DNA of 64,000 bases from Galbibacter orientalis DSM 19592 (GTDB lineage Bacteria > Bacteroidota > Bacteroidia > Flavobacteriales > Flavobacteriaceae): contig NZ_JH651379.1 in the NCBI RefSeq assembly GCF_000260115.1, positions 3,436,240 through 3,500,239 of the forward strand, in the 5' to 3' direction. The notes beneath the pieces were generated by a model that worked only from the letters and a program-made list of their open reading frames with translations, had not been told where the DNA came from and did not search any database. Of this stretch, positions 32,329-42,370 are shown in pieces. How positions within the stretch are numbered: the first letter of the stretch is position 1; each line of letters starts with the position of its first letter. Made by a program: the position numbers and the translations under genes.

Positions 32329-33222
32329 ATGGAAGATATCATCACCTTCAATACGATAAAACAATACTGCGATTTTAACAATAACAAAGCTTTGCATCCA
32401 CTGGTTGGGATTATAGATTTATCTAAAGCCGAACTAAGACAATTTACCCGTTTTCGATATAATTTTTATGTAATCTTTTTTAAAGAAATAAAATGTGGGG
32501 ATCTCCGCTATGGCTGTAATTATTACGATTATGAAGAGGGAACCCTTGTGTTTTTAGCCCCGGGACAGGTTATCGGTGAAAATAAACCAGAATATTACCA
32601 ACCGAAAGGCTTTGCTATGGTTTTTCATCCAGATTTTATTCTTGGAACTTCGCTTGGTCAGCGTATGCAGGAATATACTTTTTTTAATTACGAAGTAAAT
32701 GAAGCTTTGCACCTTTCTATACCCGAAAGGGATATGATTAAAGATGTTTATGCAAAGGTAAACCATGAATTAGAGCAACTTATAGATAAACACACCAAGA
32801 GTTTGGTCATCTCTAATATCGAGTTGTTTTTAAATTATTGTGTGCGGTTTTACGATCGGCAGTTTATTACTCGAACCAATGCGAACCAAGATATTATAGC
32901 TCGTTTTGAGAAACTGCTAAACGACTATTTTCATTCCGACAAGGCTGAAAAACTTGGCTTACCTTCCGTTGCCTATTGTGCAGAACAATTGTTTATCTCC
33001 CCTAATTATTTAGGAGATATGATAAAAAAAGAAACAGGAAAATCTCCTCAGGAACATATACAGCTAAAATTAATTAGCATTGCTAAGGAACGCATTTTTG
33101 ATCCCTCCAAAAGTATCTCTGAGATAGCTTATGAACTAGGTTTTAAATACCCTCAACACTTTAGTAAAATGTTTAAAAAAGTTACAGGAACAACCCCCAA
33201 TGATTATAGATTGATGAATTAA
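32329..33222 (+). CDS. AraC-family transcriptional regulator, divergent from the redox cluster
   Basis: Cupin-like N-terminus and C-terminal HTH LFISPNYLGDMIKKETGKSPQEHIQLKLISIAKERIFDPSKSISEIAYELGFKYPQHFSKMFKKVTGTTPNDYR. Confidence 0.94.
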   Translation: MEDIITFNTIKQYCDFNNNKALHPLVGIIDLSKAELRQFTRFRYNFYVIFFKEIKCGDLRYGCNYYDYEEGTLVFLAPGQVIGENKPEYYQPKGFAMVFHPDFILGTSLGQRMQEYTFFNYEVNEALHLSIPERDMIKDVYAKVNHELEQLIDKHTKSLVISNIELFLNYCVRFYDRQFITRTNANQDIIARFEKLLNDYFHSDKAEKLGLPSVAYCAEQLFISPNYLGDMIKKETGKSPQEHIQLKLISIAKERIFDPSKSISEIAYELGFKYPQHFSKMFKKVTGTTPNDYRLMN

Positions 33223-33651
33223 TTTTTAAAGTTCCAGTTTTTAAATTGCGAATTACTTCTATTTAAAGTGAATTCCAGATTTTAAATTATTATTTGTGAA
33301 GATAATAATGGTTTTAAACAATTATTCATAAGTGGTTACAAGTAATTATTAAGTGTATTGCCATGTTCTAGAATTTAAATTGAGGGTAACATCTTGTACA
33401 AACAATAAACTGTAGTACTTGGGTCATTAAACATTAGGCTCTTGGGTTTAGTACTAAATAAGAAACATTCTGCTGTTTGTAGCTATAATTAGCCGTTATG
33501 TAAAATTGCCGCACGCCAATACGCTCGATTGCTTTTTTAAAATAATTATGCTTTCACATTAATTTTTTAAAACACAATTTCCAACCGCATTGCCTATAAT
33601 ACTCCCCAAATTTAGGACAGGAAATTAAGTTGTAATTTTAACCCTGTCAAT

Positions 33652-33930
33652 ATGAAAACATCAAGAAGAAAATTCAGCGCATCCTTTAAGGCCAAAGTAG
33701 CCATTGAAGCGATAAAAGAGCAGACAAGTATACCTGAACTTGCTGCCAAATTTGAATTGCATCCAGCCCAAATATCCAATTGGAAGCGAGAGTTTTTAAA
33801 AAACGCAGAACTTGCTTTCGAGTCCAAATCAGAAAAAGATACTCCAGCTGTGGATACCGCACCGCTTTATAGTAAGATCGGTCAATTACAAGTTGAGAAT
33901 GATTTTTTAAAGAAAGTCTTGGGCAAATGA
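33652..33930 (+). CDS. IS3-family transposase OrfA
   Basis: RRKFSASFKAKVAIEAIKEQTSIPELAAKFELHPAQISNWKREFL; HTH of IS3 OrfA. Confidence 0.92.
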   Translation: MKTSRRKFSASFKAKVAIEAIKEQTSIPELAAKFELHPAQISNWKREFLKNAELAFESKSEKDTPAVDTAPLYSKIGQLQVENDFLKKVLGK

Positions 33931-34774
33931 GTACTACTGAAAGAAGACAAAAGGTAGTAAAATCTCATCCAAGGCTGAGTCTTGCACAACAATGTAAAAT
34001 CCTTAACATTCATCGCTCTGGTCTGTATTATAAGCCTAAAAGTGAGAGTCCATTGAATTTAGAACTGATGAAGGCAATAGATGCGCAGTTCCTGGAACAC
34101 CCCTATTATGGAGTCGAACGGATGACTGATTATCTCATCCTTGATCTTGGCTACCACGTAAATGTGAAAAGAATAAGACGGCTGTATAAAATTATGGGAT
34201 TACAGACCATATATAGAAAACCTAAAACCACCATCAGGGATCCTAAAAACTATAAGTACCCTTATCTCTTGAAGGGCTTAGTAATAGACCGCCCTAACCA
34301 AGTATGGCAGACTGACATCACCTATATTCCTATGTTCCGTGGCTTTATGTATATGAATGCTATCATTGATGTATATAGTAGAAAATACTTAATTGGAGTA
34401 TTTCAAACTCAATGGACAAACAGTGGTGTATCGAGCTTCTTAGAGACACTATCGCTCAATATGGCAATACGGAGATCCATAACTCCGATCAAGGGTCACA
34501 ATATACCAGCTCCGAATATATTGAAGTGCTTAAAGAACATGATATTCAAATACCTATGGACAGCAAAGGAAGAGCTTTGGATAACATTTTTATTGAGCGC
34601 TTCTGGAAGTCTCTTAAATATGAAAAGATCTATCTAAACCCACCAAACGGAGGTCTAGATCTCTATCAAATGGTCACGGAATATATTGAATTCTATAACA
34701 CCAAAAGAAGGCATACTGAAATAGGAAAAGTACCACCTGATCAAATTTATAATACAAAAAGAATAGCATCATAA
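33927..34774 (+). pseudogene. IS3-family transposase OrfB, frameshifted near 34397
   Basis: rve integrase core: RPNQVWQTDITYIPM...AIIDVYSRKYLIG (frame 1) then SISNSMDKQWCIELLRDTIAQYGNTEIHNSDQGSQYTSSEY...NIFIERFWKSLKYEKIYL (frame 2). Confidence 0.9.
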
Positions 34775-35123
34775 ATAATTAGATATATATTTAAACTGTC
34801 TTACAGATGGGGAGTAGTGTAATATTTAGAACTTCAATTAATCCTTTTTTTTAATGTTTCATTATCTTTTGTCTTGAAACAAAAGAAACAAAAATTCAAG
34901 GCTGCATATAATTTTGGAAACAATTAACGGCTCATTCACTATATTTTAGGAAACATTGAAACTCATTAACATTGCTTTGAAATCCCTTGTGTAATTTAAA
35001 CTCTTAAGAAAAGGTATTACTAAACCCCTAAAATATGGACGCTCTTTTCGCCTATTGTTTTGACTAAAATTTTATGAGGCCGAATAAAACATCGAGATTC
35101 TATTTTACATAATAATATATGAG

Positions 35124-35759
35124 TTATACCTTTAAAAAGCCATCTTCATATTTTAATAACTTTATGATTTCTTTGCCTAAAATATATAATTTTGTAACTC
35201 CAATATCAGGGTAATATCCGTCTTTATTTTCATCAATATTTTCTGCATTTACTATAGCAGTTTCAATATCAGGAGCATAAATATCTAAATTATATCCGCC
35301 ATTAATCTGTTCACTTAGTAATTGTTTCATATGAGTAGAATTTTCTGGAACAATTTTAATCTCACTTTTATGATAATAAAGCCAAACTTCAAAACATTGG
35401 TTACTGATTCCAATAAACCAACTTGATGTTATTTGTGTTAAATGATATAATTCATCAATACTTTCTCTTTCCCACCTATCAATATCCAAAATAAACCACA
35501 ACTGATCCTCAAACTCATTTTCCCAACCATTTTCTTCAACATATTCAGCAGCTCTATCTTTCAAATGATTTGGAGCTGACTCCCCCTTATTAGAGCCAAT
35601 TGGTGCTATCGTCTTTACAATCAATTTTTGAGATTTTTTATCAAAATAATTGAAATATTTTGCTTCTCTTTCTCCTTCACAAATTAGAATAAACTTTCTT
35701 GCATCTCTGAAAGGTTCATCTTTTTTGTATTTTCTATTTGATTTTTTAATTGGAGGCAT
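35124..35759 (-). CDS. RloB domain-containing protein
   Basis: FRDARKFILICEGEREAKYFNYFDKKS...FILDIDRWERESIDELYHL, typical of RloB (CEGE..E, then DID). Confidence 0.88.
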   Translation of the reverse strand: MPPIKKSNRKYKKDEPFRDARKFILICEGEREAKYFNYFDKKSQKLIVKTIAPIGSNKGESAPNHLKDRAAEYVEENGWENEFEDQLWFILDIDRWERESIDELYHLTQITSSWFIGISNQCFEVWLYYHKSEIKIVPENSTHMKQLLSEQINGGYNLDIYAPDIETAIVNAENIDENKDGYYPDIGVTKLYILGKEIIKLLKYEDGFLKV

Positions 35760-37089
35760 ACTCAGTCCAGTTTAAATCTTCAAAATTTGCAAGCATTGGA
35801 ATACCTCCAAACCTCCTATTAAGGTAACCTTTTCTAATATCTAAATCAGTTCGGATTTTCTTAAATTCAGCTAAAGTTTTAAACTCTGTATTACCTGTTT
35901 TCTTATTTTTTTCTGCAAACCAAATTTCATCTGGTCTCAGCATATTTAAATCTAATAAATTTGATTCGTGAGTTGTAAAAATTAATTGGCCTTTAATATC
36001 CTTTTCACTTGATAATTTAGTTAAAAAGCCTTTTAATAGACTTGGGTGTATACTACGCCCTATTTCATCTATTACAAAAACGCTTGGGGATTCATCTGAA
36101 ACAATAAGACTATAGAGCATTGACATAAACTCTATTAGCCTTTTAGTACCATCGGATTCTTCACTTAAAGAAAATAAATTATCAACCCCGAAACCAGTAT
36201 GTTCAATATATAGTTTTTTTAATATTGCCTTTTTGTTTTCTAAAGTAGCAATCATATCCACTCCTAAATGAACATTAGAATCTAGGTTTTTTTCTAATTC
36301 ACTAATTATTTCATCTGTAAAATCCTTATCATCTTCTCCAAAATACTTCTTCAAATCAAAAGATTTAATATGTAAATCTTTTATTCCAGTATCAAAACTA
36401 CATAACATATCTTTAGTGAAATCCATAAAAGAATTCTTATCCATAAGTTCCGTTAATAGGTATTTTGGTTTAGAATTTGGGAAAATTATTTGCATGCTTA
36501 AAATCCAATCTGTTACGATTTCTGCTTCAACAGATAATTTACCTAATTCAATTTCGCTAATTTCTGACAAAAAAAGTTCTTCAGATTTCACTTTCTTTTC
36601 ATAATGTTCTTTTAAAATCTTACTTTTTTGAGTTTTTACAAGGCTTTCATTAATATCAATTTTACTTACACCTTTCTTCGATACAGTTCTGTCAAATATT
36701 AATTTATCTTCTTTACCAATGTTTGAATTGTATAAATATTCATTGATAATTTCTCCTTTATATACCTTTACTCCATAGATGTATATTTTCTCATTAGTTA
36801 AAAACTCAATTTCAAAGCTTGAAGGCTTACCTTTGTTACTTTTAAAAATAGAACTTTCAAACTTTATAGCTTTTCCTTCCATTACACAACTTCTTAGATA
36901 GTCTAAGGAATCCACCAAATTTGATTTTCCAGAAGCATTTGCTCCATAAATTGCGGACAATTTCAGAATATCGATGTTCTTATATTTGTGTACGTGGTTA
37001 TCAAATCTTCTAAAATCTCCAGTAAAAAGATTAAATTCTGTAGAATTATTAAAAGAAAGAAAATTAGATATATTATATCTTAATAACAT
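35746..37089 (-). CDS. AAA-family ATPase (RloA/AbiLi-like, OLD/AAA_15-type)
   Basis: Walker A YGANASGKSNLVDSL, late SEESDGTKRLIEFMSMLYSL, Walker B SVFVIDEIGRSIHPSLL, QLIFTTHESNLLD; overlaps rloB start by 14 bp. Confidence 0.92.
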   Translation of the reverse strand: MLLRYNISNFLSFNNSTEFNLFTGDFRRFDNHVHKYKNIDILKLSAIYGANASGKSNLVDSLDYLRSCVMEGKAIKFESSIFKSNKGKPSSFEIEFLTNEKIYIYGVKVYKGEIINEYLYNSNIGKEDKLIFDRTVSKKGVSKIDINESLVKTQKSKILKEHYEKKVKSEELFLSEISEIELGKLSVEAEIVTDWILSMQIIFPNSKPKYLLTELMDKNSFMDFTKDMLCSFDTGIKDLHIKSFDLKKYFGEDDKDFTDEIISELEKNLDSNVHLGVDMIATLENKKAILKKLYIEHTGFGVDNLFSLSEESDGTKRLIEFMSMLYSLIVSDESPSVFVIDEIGRSIHPSLLKGFLTKLSSEKDIKGQLIFTTHESNLLDLNMLRPDEIWFAEKNKKTGNTEFKTLAEFKKIRTDLDIRKGYLNRRFGGIPMLANFEDLNWTEYASN

Positions 37090-37187
37090 TTTATTACGAT
37101 TTTTTCGTTGTAAATATATATAAATATAACAATAATAACCTTATTTAGCTCAATAAAAACGATATTTACGTTAATATTAACATTTCA

Positions 37188-37239
37188 TACATATTACGCT
37201 TCCCTCCTACGTCGTCGCATAAAAAGTATTCCATTAACA
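37188..37239 (+). repeat. Direct repeat copy 1 flanking ABC/peptidase/LytTR module
   Basis: CATACATATTACGCTTCCCTCCTACGTCGTCGCATAAAAAGTATTCCATTAAC. Confidence 0.8.
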
Positions 37240-37314
37240 TTGCAGAAGAAACTTTTGAGTATAAATTTTTTCAATAAACTTTAGAAGAACTTTCGCTTTT
37301 AACCAAAGCTCAAG

Positions 37315-37404
37315 TTACATAACGCAGAACATTATAGTGCAAATGTTCACTATGTTGTTTAGGACATTGTTTCCATTTGATAGCTATAATGTAGTATTAT
37401 GTAA
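37315..37404. repeat. attC-like imperfect palindrome
   Basis: TTACATAACGCAGAACATTATAG-TG-CAAATG...CATTTG-ATAG-CTATAATGTAGTATTATGTAA. Confidence 0.7.
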
Positions 37405-37692
37405 AATATCCCAGAAGCATTTGTTTTCATAAGAATAAATAGGAACTTGGGTCATTAAACTATTAAGCGGTTTGCTTCGCAGAGTTTTTTAAAACATTAT
37501 GTATCTATAATTAGCCGTAATGTAAAATAGCCACTACCAAGCGCTCGATTGTTTTATAAAATCAAATTGCTCTAACAATTTACTTATAACACAAATGCAT
37601 AGCATTCATGAGCACATTTAAAAAACAATAATAATTAGCGAATAATTATCCAACGCTTGCCAACGCCAAAATAAAAGCTAACCTTTCTTTTA

Positions 37693-40600
37693 TTAAAATC
37701 TAAATATATTATCAACTAAATTTTCATCAGATCGGGTTCCATAAGGATCAATAGCAATATAATTAGGAATTTCATTTACTATAAACTTAACTTCAGTGAT
37801 CTCTTTATTAATTTGTTTCGACTGATAGTATAATACAGAGCTATCATCTTTAACTAAAGAAGGATGTGTTATGAATATTCCTAATTTAACAGGTTCATTA
37901 ATTCCTACTTCAATTATTTCTCCATTGCTTAAAGTCTCAAAACGCTTTGATTTTATAGTCGCTATAATCTCATAAGTTCCATTTTCTAATGCTATATACG
38001 AACTCTCCTCAATGCTTAAGTCGTAGGTGATTACTTTTTTAAACCAATCTTCAAGTAAATGATGGGATTCTTTTGGCGTTTCTTGATAAATCATTTCTAA
38101 AAATTCAATGGTATTTGCTTCTAATTTGGAACTACTTCGGTGTCTATCGGTTAGGGCTTTTATAACTTGGTTAAGCTGATTCTCACCAATAAGATCTCGC
38201 AATGCTAACATAACATTTAAAGCTTTTCCATAAGAAATATAGCCTTGACCAAGAACTTTATAAACTGGTGGTTCCGGGTCGCTTGCAAACGAGCGACCAG
38301 AAAAATAACGCCTTCTTGCATTTTCGCTTAACTCATAAACAGCAGCTTTTCCATACATTTTTTCCATGACAACGGCTTCGGTATATTTTGCAAAGCCCTC
38401 TACAAAAATAGATCCACCTGCAACTGGTTTTGCAGACAAGGTATGTCCCCAATATTGATGTGCTACTTCATGAATGGTCCTTTTGGCAACCAAATTGAAA
38501 GTCTCATCATTTCTAACATCTGCTAGAAACAATCGGTCTTCAACCATACTTATCACTCCTGGGTGTGCAAATCCACCAAAGGACCAATGTGACGGAATTT
38601 CTGCTATTCTAACATGGTCAAAAGCATAGTCTCCAAAGTTTTCCTCACAATAATCTATGGTTTGTTTGGTACTATTTTCAATGTCTTCAATATTAAATGC
38701 ATGTGCTGCATCATAATATTGCTCTATAGAAATGCCTTTATAATCCACTTTTTTGGTTTTATAGTAGGCTGAAAAATAGGCAATCATTGGTATGACTTTA
38801 TTCTTGGTTTTATAATGAAAATAGTTCCTATTATTTTCTGACCATTGTTTTACCAAGCTACCAGAACTCAAAGCCATCTGGTTAATACTTGTAGAAACAA
38901 TGGTTTCAAAGTTTATTTTTTCACTATTAAAATCTTCAAGTGCAATATGTTGGTCTGTACTATTTTCTTTTTCACGTTTCGGTAAATTACGTTTTTCACG
39001 TTCAATGTTGTTCGTTATTTCTAGACTAGAACTGTAACCCAACATAGGCTCAAAATCTCTATGCGTAATATATGTTCCGTTTTTCACAATCGTTTTATCT
39101 ACTTCGTACCCCTTCAACTTATGCTTCAATTCAAAATTATAGCGTACAGAATCATTGGGTTGTAACGGTTTTTTAAAGTGAAATATATAAATGCCATAAA
39201 TACTGTCGTATGTTACTAAATTTGCGTTTTCAATAGTTATAGACTCTAACGGAAGGCGCTCTGTTACAAATACCTTTGATAAGGGTTTGACATTTCCATT
39301 TTTCAATATATAATCCGCTGTTACGGTATAATGCCTTTCCTCTGGAAAAATTGCAACTTCCGTTTTTCTTGACGTTGGAAATGGTCGCACTAAGTCTTCA
39401 TACCGTTTGAACTTTTTTTCATAGTGCTCTTTAAAATCTAAATTATCAGCTGTGGTTTCATAATCTGAAACAATATTCATATTGTAAAAAATCAGACTTC
39501 CGAAACCAATAAACACTAAAATTAAAAATGAAAAGGATACCTTTTGAATAGTTGTATAACCGTTTATAAATTGCTTGAGTTTCGTTGAAAAGTTAGCCAC
39601 TACGCCTCTATTCCATATTTTAAAAGAGACGAATACCAGCAACAATCCAAAGGATAACCAATACATAGCTAAATGATTGAATAGTCTTAAACCACCATAA
39701 AAACCATTCATGTTTGTATAGAAAACTCGTGGCATAAATCCAAGGCTTGTTAATGGATGTTCTAATCCAATAGTGCTGGATTTTAGGCTTCCCAATACAA
39801 TCAAGCCGAAGATTCCCATGCCTAAATATTTACTTTTTGCCAAACTGTTAACAAACAAGGCAATCATACTGAATACAGCAAGTTGTAATCCGTAATGATA
39901 AAATAAAGAAGCGTATAGATTAAACTCAAAATTTGTGTAGTTTAAACTTAACTGAAATAGCATACACGTAATAATTCCAGTGGTAATTAGAATAACTGGT
40001 AACAATAAAATGGCAAAGAACTTAGAGAGAAAGAACACGCTATTTTTTGTTGGTACCGCATCTACAATTAGATTAAAGTTTAGGCTATGTTCTTTCCAAA
40101 CAATTTCGGCACTATAAAAAATGATTAAAATGAGACTGAAAAGCGTTAACGGATTTACTATTAAACTTATAAGTTGATTTGTAAATGGGTATTGGCTTAC
40201 ACCATATTCTCCACCACTAATAACGGTACTATACAATTCTGAAAACACAATAGCTAACCACATAATTAATACGGCTATAAATGGTAAACTTTTAAAAACA
40301 CTAGTTAACTCTATTTTTAATAATGAGAAAAAGGCTAAATACTGTGCTTTAAAATTATGTGTTGTCTGTAAAGGTTTATAAGCTACTAATTGAGTATTTT
40401 TGTTTATAGATCTTTTAGCTTTTTTTACTTTTTTAGTGATTTTTCGAAAGGAAAATAAGCTGTAGGTTCCAAGTAATATTCCCAAACCAACTACTATCCA
40501 AATCAATCTATTCCATAAAAACAATCCGGAAAACGATAGTAATTGTGAGTTTTTTTGAAAAGGTGTCCAATATTGTGTTTGCTCAAAAAAAGCAGCCACA

Positions 40601-41250
40601 CCAAAAGGGTCTGCAATTGCTGCAAAAGCCATAGCTTCTGGTGACGCGGGAATAGATTGTGCTAATAAAGGCGAATTTAAAAATAGAGAACAAATAAAAT
40701 ATAACATGTAAACAAATACGGCACTTACATAAGTTGCTATACTATTTTTTGTTATGGCACTTACAGAAAATATGATCGCTGAACATATAAATAGATTTGG
40801 TACAACAATGTATAGCCATGGTTGAACATAGGTCAGTAATTGAAAATCACCTAAACGTTCTACATCCAAATCAGAAAAATAGTTTCCTAAGATATAGCCT
40901 AAAATAAATGGCGTAAAAGCTAAAATGCTAAATATAAATGTACCTAAAAACCGGCTCCAAAAGTAATATGCCTTTTGTATAGAAGAACTGTAAATAAGCA
41001 ATTCCATATTGTGCTGCTTATCGCGAAGCATGGCACTAATGGCAAAGAACATGATAATAAATACACTCCCTAATGTAAATAAACTTGTATGAAAATATAC
41101 TTGATAAACTGAATTATAATCAACTTCAGTTGGTGCAAACCCTTGCCTACCAACAAAAATTCCCAAGAATAAAAATAAGATGGCAAATATGGGGAATGCG
41201 CGCTGTTTTACTTGATAAAAAACTTCAAATTTTAATAATTGCGTAAACAT
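37693..41250 (-). CDS. ABC transporter permease fused to M1-family aminopeptidase-like domain
   Basis: Two blocks of TM helices followed by M1 zinc site RTIHEVAHQYWGHTLSAKPVAGGSIFVEGFAKYTE (HEXXH...E). Confidence 0.92.
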   Translation of the reverse strand: MFTQLLKFEVFYQVKQRAFPIFAILFLFLGIFVGRQGFAPTEVDYNSVYQVYFHTSLFTLGSVFIIMFFAISAMLRDKQHNMELLIYSSSIQKAYYFWSRFLGTFIFSILAFTPFILGYILGNYFSDLDVERLGDFQLLTYVQPWLYIVVPNLFICSAIIFSVSAITKNSIATYVSAVFVYMLYFICSLFLNSPLLAQSIPASPEAMAFAAIADPFGVAAFFEQTQYWTPFQKNSQLLSFSGLFLWNRLIWIVVGLGILLGTYSLFSFRKITKKVKKAKRSINKNTQLVAYKPLQTTHNFKAQYLAFFSLLKIELTSVFKSLPFIAVLIMWLAIVFSELYSTVISGGEYGVSQYPFTNQLISLIVNPLTLFSLILIIFYSAEIVWKEHSLNFNLIVDAVPTKNSVFFLSKFFAILLLPVILITTGIITCMLFQLSLNYTNFEFNLYASLFYHYGLQLAVFSMIALFVNSLAKSKYLGMGIFGLIVLGSLKSSTIGLEHPLTSLGFMPRVFYTNMNGFYGGLRLFNHLAMYWLSFGLLLVFVSFKIWNRGVVANFSTKLKQFINGYTTIQKVSFSFLILVFIGFGSLIFYNMNIVSDYETTADNLDFKEHYEKKFKRYEDLVRPFPTSRKTEVAIFPEERHYTVTADYILKNGNVKPLSKVFVTERLPLESITIENANLVTYDSIYGIYIFHFKKPLQPNDSVRYNFELKHKLKGYEVDKTIVKNGTYITHRDFEPMLGYSSSLEITNNIEREKRNLPKREKENSTDQHIALEDFNSEKINFETIVSTSINQMALSSGSLVKQWSENNRNYFHYKTKNKVIPMIAYFSAYYKTKKVDYKGISIEQYYDAAHAFNIEDIENSTKQTIDYCEENFGDYAFDHVRIAEIPSHWSFGGFAHPGVISMVEDRLFLADVRNDETFNLVAKRTIHEVAHQYWGHTLSAKPVAGGSIFVEGFAKYTEAVVMEKMYGKAAVYELSENARRRYFSGRSFASDPEPPVYKVLGQGYISYGKALNVMLALRDLIGENQLNQVIKALTDRHRSSSKLEANTIEFLEMIYQETPKESHHLLEDWFKKVITYDLSIEESSYIALENGTYEIIATIKSKRFETLSNGEIIEVGINEPVKLGIFITHPSLVKDDSSVLYYQSKQINKEITEVKFIVNEIPNYIAIDPYGTRSDENLVDNIFRF

Positions 41251-41253
41251 AAC

Positions 41254-42141
41254 TTATTGTTTTTTTGTTGGATTATTAAAAAGTGTAGTGAAATAAAAAT
41301 CTTCTAAATTGGGAGTAATTAATTGAAAACCTTCTTCTGGTTTTTTATCAGACAATACTCTAATTTGGGTGTCACCTGCAACTAATTTTGTTGAGATAAC
41401 ATCAAAGGTGTTTTTGTATACTTCAATGTCTTTTTTAGGTACTATCTTTGTCCATATTTTGCCTTCAATACTCGTCACTAAATCTTTTGGGTTTCCTTCA
41501 GAAATAATTTCACCATTAGATAATATGGCCATTTTAGGACACAAGTTTCTAACATCTTCAACAATATGTGTCGATAAAATAACAATAACGTTCTCCCCTA
41601 TTTCGCTCAATAAATTCAAAAATCGATTGCTTTCTTCAGGATCTAAACCAGCTGTTGGCTCATCCACAATAATTACTTGCGGATTTCCTAATAAGGCTTG
41701 TGCAATCCCAAAGCGTTGACGCATGCCTCCAGAAAAGGTATATACCGATTTTTTTCTGTGTTGATAGAGATTCACTTGCTGTAACAAGGCTGTTACCTGG
41801 TTCTTACGCTGTTTTTTGTCTACTATACCTTTTAAAATCGCCAAATGATTGAGTAATTTTTCTGCTGAAATTTTAGGATATACACCAAACTCTTGAGGTA
41901 AATAACCCAAATGCTGTCTAACATGTTCAGGCTTTTTTATGATATCAGAATCGTTAAAAGAAATACTTCCTGAAGTTGGTTCTTGTAGTGATGCAATGGT
42001 TCGCATTAAGGAAGACTTGCCAGCTCCATTTGCGCCTAATAATCCAAACATGCCATCGGTGATTTCCAAATTAATGTCGTTTAATGCCTTAACGCCATTA
42101 GGATAGATCTTGCTTAAATTATTGATTTGTAATGTATTCAT
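41254..42141 (-). CDS. ABC transporter ATP-binding protein
   Basis: GLLGANGAGKSSLMRTIASL, VYTFSGGMRQRFGIAQALLGNPQVIIVDEPTAGLDPEE. Confidence 0.97.
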   Translation of the reverse strand: MNTLQINNLSKIYPNGVKALNDINLEITDGMFGLLGANGAGKSSLMRTIASLQEPTSGSISFNDSDIIKKPEHVRQHLGYLPQEFGVYPKISAEKLLNHLAILKGIVDKKQRKNQVTALLQQVNLYQHRKKSVYTFSGGMRQRFGIAQALLGNPQVIIVDEPTAGLDPEESNRFLNLLSEIGENVIVILSTHIVEDVRNLCPKMAILSNGEIISEGNPKDLVTSIEGKIWTKIVPKKDIEVYKNTFDVISTKLVAGDTQIRVLSDKKPEEGFQLITPNLEDFYFTTLFNNPTKKQ

Positions 42142-42370
42142 ATCTGTCGATTTGTAATTGATGTGCTATTTTAGTTTTAATTTGAGACAAACATAAATTG
42201 AAGAAAGCCTCCTTTATAATTTATATGATGTAAGCTGATTATATGAAGTCAAAAAACATGAAAAGCTGTATGAATCCTATTTCATGCTAAAAATTATAGT
42301 GTTGGTGTTAATTTTAGTAGTGTCTACCAACTTTCTTGTTAATACATGATTACATACTTACTTTTGCTGT

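Larger units (their letters stand above)
33595..34821 (+). mobile_element. IS3-family insertion sequence with decayed transposase
   Basis: Left end ACTCCCCAAATTTAGGACAG (33601-33620), right end inverted complement ACTCCCCATCTGTAAGACAG (34796-34815), 16/20 identity extending outward through TA.A.T; encodes OrfA and OrfB. Confidence 0.85.

Noticed and set aside
33595-34821. Clear target-site duplication for the IS3 element
   Set aside because: Flanks (..TTGCC / ATATT..) show no convincing direct repeat; ends are probably degraded.
37315-37404. True integron attC site
   Set aside because: Boxes deviate from the RYYYAAC/GTTRRRY consensus and no integrase is in the window, so reported only as attC-like.
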